Shown here piece by piece: positions 53,901 through 60,167 of a DNA stretch of 64,000 nt. Source of the stretch: Xenopus tropicalis. Taxonomy: Eukaryota > Chordata > Amphibia > Anura > Pipidae. Under the pieces are notes generated by a model, which made no database searches, was not told the origin of the DNA, and saw only the letters and a program-made list of their open reading frames with translations. The stretch spans positions 90,899,681 to 90,963,680 of the forward strand of contig NC_030681.2 in assembly GCF_000004195.4 (NCBI RefSeq). The letters are read 5' to 3'. Each line of letters opens with the position of its first letter. Position 1 is the stretch's first letter. Position numbers and translations under genes: made by a program.

Positions 53901-56900
53901 GCATTATTAAGCAACTTTCCAGTATATATGAATTAAACAATTTCGTGTGGTTTGAAGTTATATATAAATGTCATTTCTATTAAAAGCAATGACTTGTTAT
54001 TTACATTCTCTGCACTCCTGGCTTTGACTGAAACAATGTTGCAAGCCAGCTGATCAACAGACTTGGAGAAGATCTGACTCCTGTTACACTACATTGTCTA
54101 ATGTCAGACCCAGAAAACAGAATCAGATAAATAAACATTGTTTTACTTGACATTACATTTACAAATAACATTAAAGCCACTGAAGGTAATTAATACATAT
54201 TGGAAATTTGCTCAGAATGACACTTCTTACACTTTGCAAAAAAAGTTTTTTGGTGGAGGCCCTGAAATGCAGCTTCTTAGCTTGGCTTTTTAATCTTTAA
54301 CTGTTGTGCTCCAGTCCACCTGTGCTCCCTACACCAGTATCCACACAGCGGAAACCCAAAAGACAGCACTCCAACATATACTTAAAATGCCTTTATTAAG
54401 TAGTTTTAGCAGTAGAGCAACATTGACAAAGAGACGCATAGGGGCATATTTACTAACCCACGAACGGGCCGAATGCGTCCGATTGCGTTTTTTTCGTAAT
54501 GATCGGTAATTTTGCGATTTTTTCGGCGTCTTTACGATTTTTGCGTAAAAACGCGAGTTTTTCGGCGTCTTTATGATTTTTGTGTAAAAACGCGAGTTTT
54601 TCGTAGCCATTACGAAAGTTGCGCAAAGTCGCAATTTTTTCGTAGCGTTAAAACTTGCGTGAAACGTTGCGCCTTTTAAGTTTTAATGCTACGAAAAAGG
54701 CGCGACTGCGCAAAAGTGTTAACGCTACGAAAAAATCGCGACTTTGCGCAACTTTCGTAATGGCTACGAAAAACTCGCGTTTTTACGCAAAATCGTAAAG
54801 ACGCCGAAAAACTCGCGTTTTTACGCAAAAATCGTAAAGACGCCGAAAAAATCGCAAAAAATACGAAAAAGTTGCAAAATGTTCGTTTCCAATCGGAATT
54901 TTTCCAATTCGGATTCGAAATCGTGTCTTAGTAAATCAGCCCCCTAGACTTGAAATGTTGCTATTCATTGCCTTTAGAGTTCATAATAAAGGCTTTAAGT
55001 AAACACACTTGGCTTTTTGCTGAAGGAACTCTTTAATTTAGATAAAGTGCAAAAAGTGGTTCGAATCTGTCATGTGTTTTTGCACTTTGCATTCTGCCCT
55101 GCACTTTGCAAAATTTCTGCAGGTTTCTGCTCTCCAAAATGGAAAGGAGGCATCTATGTTCCCTGTATGAATAGAGCTATTTGCATTCAGCAGTGCTGTA
55201 TTTGTTAGGGGTGAGTGGTATGTGGGAGGCACATAGGTCTCACCATTTTTATAGTGATGGGTGTATTGGTACTGCAGTTATGGGATGGATTATATGGAAT
55301 GCATGGGACCTAGAGTTTTCCAGCAAAACCAAAAAAAATAATTGTAGCTTTAGAATATTTTAACATGACATATTCCTGTAGTCTTATGGTTTTCTTAGCA
55401 AACTGTGGGGCTGTCTGCCCAAAGGGGTAGATGGGGCACAGCCTCAGCCTGGATGCCAGTTATTGTCTGAATCCTATTATTTTTTGGATATTGTCAGAAC
55501 TTCAATAAACTCATATCTTAATGCATATTTAGACGCATTATGTCCTATATGGGGCATAACTAAATGTTGGACCACAAAAAGCAGCTTCAACTTACATAGT
55601 ATAACAACCCGTGCTTTAATCTAAATGCAGGAAATGAACTGGAGCCACCTTCAGACCTAGTAACATCAGAGCCTACACCACGGAGCTTCAGAGTCACATG
55701 GAATCCACCTTCTCACAGTGTAGACCGATTTAGGGTGGAATATTATCCAGTGTCTGGTGGTCGACCTCTGGAGGTGAGATATGTAGTATTAAAGTAAAGT
55801 TAAGACCTTTTTATATATAAACTGTACAGGCAGCTACAAACAATTCCATGCCTTGCCTTTATATATTTTTTCATTTCAGATAACTTTCACCTTTTTTTTT
55901 CTTTTAGGTATTTGTTGGCAGATCAGATAGAACTACGGTTTTGACTAATTTAAAGCCAGAAACAGAGTATGTTGTGAAAGTGTATTCTGTGTTAGAAGGA
56001 GAAAGCAGTGAACCATTAGAAGGCACAGAAACGACATGTAAGTTATAGTCATATTTCAGTGGACAGCCTATGCGTTATTTATTTTATATGAAAAACATGA
56101 CTGCACTCATTTCCATTGCTTGTTATGTGGAAACATATGTCTTTGCAAATCTGAGTCCCTTCTTCACAGCCTGCAGCAAAGTTTAAATACAAAATGTCTA
56201 ATAATTTACCATCTAATAGAACTGATTTCCCAACAAAATTTGCGGGTAGCAGGTCTTTACCTCACACAAGGATGTTTTTATGAGTAAAATAAAACCTAAT
56301 TACTTCTTGCTCAGTAATAGCGCAGAATTATCCTATTTGCATTCTTGAACAGATGGCTTGGTTACAAAGTGCGCATTACCACATGTGGCCTCAATTTACT
56401 TATGTTTAGTGCTGGTTAAAGTATTTTACAAAATGGCCTGTTTCATATAAACCAAACCACTCATTTAATGTATAGAAAATAACCAAGTAATGGCTAAACA
56501 AGGGTTGTGTCATAATATGCATTGATAAATAAGGGGGGATCCAGGCTATAAGGGAAATATTGTGATACCAGAAAAAAAATGATGAATTGCAGTACTAAAA
56601 AAAACAAACATACAAAATGGATTCCTGGTGAAGCTTTTGCTTGAACATGTTAAGTCAGTTTCACAGTGTACAACCATATGTCCCCAGTAGCCTGATACAG
56701 AGGTATCAACTTAGCATATTTTATTAATTTGGTATCAAATATGAAGCCTAGCATGCTTCTCTATTTGATATAATATAACAAATATGAAATAAAAGGGCTC
56801 CTAAACATGGCAGTGACTTAAAAGATTCATGAAGTGCATGGTCTTTTCCTTGCCTTATGTTGTATGTTTCTGACACTACAGTAAAACTGACATCTGGGTA

Positions 56901-59900
56901 ACACAAGTGCAATCAATTTTTTCCTGGTTTAAAGGAACAGTAACACCAAAAAATGAAAGTGTATAAAAGTAACTAAAATATAATGTGCTGCTGCCCTGCA
57001 CTGGTAAAAGTTGTGTGTTTACTTCAGAAAGTCTACTATAATTTATATAAATAAGCTGCTGTGTAGTATGGGGGCAGCCATTCAAAGGAGAAAAGGCACA
57101 GGCACATAGCAGATAACAGATAAAACACTATTGTATTCTATAGAACTTGTCTGTTATCTGCTATGTAACCTGTGCCTTTTCTCCTTTTTTCCAGCTTGAA
57201 TGGCTGCCCCGTGGCTACACAGCAGCTTATTATATAAATTATAGTAGTGTTACTGTAGCAAACACACCAGTTTTACCAGTGCAGGGCAACAGTACATTAT
57301 ATTTTTATTACTTTAAAACTCTTTTATTTTTTGGTGTTACTGTTCCTTTAAGCCAACCTGAGTTTTTACACATATGTTATTTTCTTATTGTTTTACTGAA
57401 ATGGATGAGGACCTTACAATCACCCCATGTCAAGGAAGAAAGCAGGGCTCTCTTTTACATACATATTACATATGTTACTGGTAGCTGAGGGCTTTTGCAC
57501 TTTTTTCCACTTTAAAGGGCCAGTAAAAATGTAAAATGAAAATGCCCTAAAAGCATATACACATAATGTTCTTATAGGGCATACATTTTAGAAAGCATAA
57601 CGTTTCTAGAATGTATTACAAATTTACTGGCAATGTGAATTTTGCCCCTGGCCTGCCTAGCTAAGCCATCAACCCACCCGCATCCTACCTCTTCACGATT
57701 TCCACTCGATTCACCCTCTATAGCAGTAAGTTGCCCCACAGTTCCTCCCCTTTTAACATCACTATCTCAATTGTATCATGACCCACCCCCTTTTGTCACC
57801 AATCCTAGCCAGCCAGTATAAAGGATTGTAAAAGGTGGCAACCCTATATTTGCATAAAAGCTAAAGATACACAGGCTTATTTTTGGCCAGTACTCAGCAT
57901 ATCCACTGGCACCACTCACTTGTGTGTCTGCCCCCACAAGCACTGCTTTATCCTGGAAGCAGACACAAGGACTGAAAACGCATATTCACACTTTTCAGCG
58001 CCAAAATCCATTTTGTGTGTCTATGCTCTGGTTGGCTGTGCCTCTGGGGCAGACACACACATGAAAGGTTACCAATGGAGGGGCTGTTCCTGGCCTGTGC
58101 TTATATGAAGACCAAGAAACGGCCGGTGTGGCATTACCCTAAAAATACTAGTTTATCAACATCAGCAGGTCTTCATTTAAATAAAATATTTTCTTCAAAT
58201 TTGCTCAAATTTTTTAGTATGATTAGATTATTAAATGCAACAGAAATAATGCCCTCTATACTTACACCCACAGTGCCCATCCCTTCAGTCAGAAATCTTA
58301 ACATATATGATATAGGAACCAGAACAATGAGAGTTCGATGGGAAGCTGCGCTTGGAGCTACTGGTTATTTATTGCAGTATGAGCCAGTAAACGCTACTGT
58401 GCCTTCAACTGAAAAAGAGGTGAGCAATACTTGCCTGGTGCTTTGTATAAATAAAAAGATTGCAGTTCATCTTGGGGCTAGTATTTGGCCAGTGAGAAAT
58501 TCAATTGAGTATGCCAGTCCTTGAGAGACAACTGATTTTAAACTCTAATTCAAAGTACGTATTTCATTATTTTAATACCATGTAAGATCTTGCAGGATAT
58601 CAAAGAGATACTCAAGCAGCAAACTGAAAACCAAATATTGATTGCTCAAGACATCAGTGTTCAAATAGTTACATGTGTTTAAAAAACAAGCACAACCGGC
58701 AGCCAATGGATGCAAATAATTTGTTGTAGTTCCGCAGCATTGGAACAGCTTCCTTGTTGTCATGCCTGATTTTAAGTTTTCTGAACATGCTTTAGATTCC
58801 CTCCTTCCCACCACAAATTATTCTTTTTCTTTTATCTGACATTTCTAGTTGAGAGTTGGTGCATCGGTGACAGATGTACTTCTGGAAGATTTATTCCCCA
58901 ACACTGAGTACACCTTGACTGTATATGCACTTTTTGATGAGCTGATCAGTGATCCTCTTACCTCACAGGAAGTCACTTGTAAGTTTTGTATTTTTTTTTT
59001 TTTATTAAATTCTGGAAATTCTGGGCAAAGTTTTTGTTCTCACTGTCTAGGTGCCCAGGGCTGAAAAGTGTAGTTTGCACTTTACCCATAATTATTAAAA
59101 AAAACGCTCAAAAATGATCAGCTGTGTGCTTCTTAAAAAAATAATGTCTAAAACAAAGTAAATTATGAAAAAAAGAGTTGAATACTATAAAAAAAAAAGC
59201 TTCTTTGTATTTATTTTAACAGTACCCATTCAAGGCGTGGGGAACATTAGAGTGAGAGATATCACTCACAGCTCAATGAATGTCCTTTGGAGTGCTGCTC
59301 CTGGAAATGTTCTCAAATATATAGTAAGATATAAAACAGAGGAAGAAGAAGAATTCAAAGAGGTAAGATACCTAATTGCATTCTACTGCAGTTAAAGGAG
59401 TTGTTCACATTAAAATTAACTTTAAGTATGTATAGATTGATATTCTGAGACAATCTGCAATTGGTCTTCATTTTTTTATTATTTGTGTTTTATGAATTTT
59501 TAATCTTCTAGTTCAGCATTTGTCCAGTTTGGAATTTAGCAGCTGTCTGGTGGTCCAAATTACCCTAGAAACCAGGCAGTGGTGTATAAAATATAAACAC
59601 CGAAGATCAATTGAAAATTTGCTAATAATTGCGCATTCAATATCATACTAAAACTTAGCTTAAGGGTCAGCCTTTTTTACACAGTTTAAGTTCCCCCTTT
59701 TCTCATTCCTTGTACATTAGCATTCAACCAGTGGGCCACTGTTTATTTTAAGTGAAATCAATAGCCAAAAGTACAGATCCGCTATAGAATAAAGTAGCTA
59801 GAATTACATTATACCCTATGCTACTAGTGGTTCAACCACCTACAGATTGTGACTGCCTGTTACACTTCTTTTACTAAATTTGGAAATGCATGTTATATTA

Positions 59901-60106
59901 TAGGTGGAAGTGGATGGATCAAGGACAAGTACACGACTTACTGACCTTTTCTCACAAACTCTATATGAAATCAGTTTAACTGCAGTATATGATGAAGGAG
60001 TATCTCAGCCACGTACTACACAAGGAACTACAGGTAGATGGTTATGCTATAACACTGGCAACATATGCACTAATGCAGTAGCCCCTAGGAACCAATGAGA
60101 TGGGGC

Positions 60107-60167
<61 letters not shown>

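Noticed and set aside
54329..54947. Open frames on both strands with repeated KIVKTPK-type peptides, looking like a repeat protein.
   Set aside because: They arise from the palindromic CpG-rich foldback element; the similarity between strands is due to the inverted repeat.
57147..58524. Open frames of 113 and 169 codons upstream of FN3-10 considered as an extra exon.
   Set aside because: The first is the palindromic MITE; the second is intron running into the true exon, whose ACACCCACAG acceptor and phase fit FN3-10 starting at 58274.
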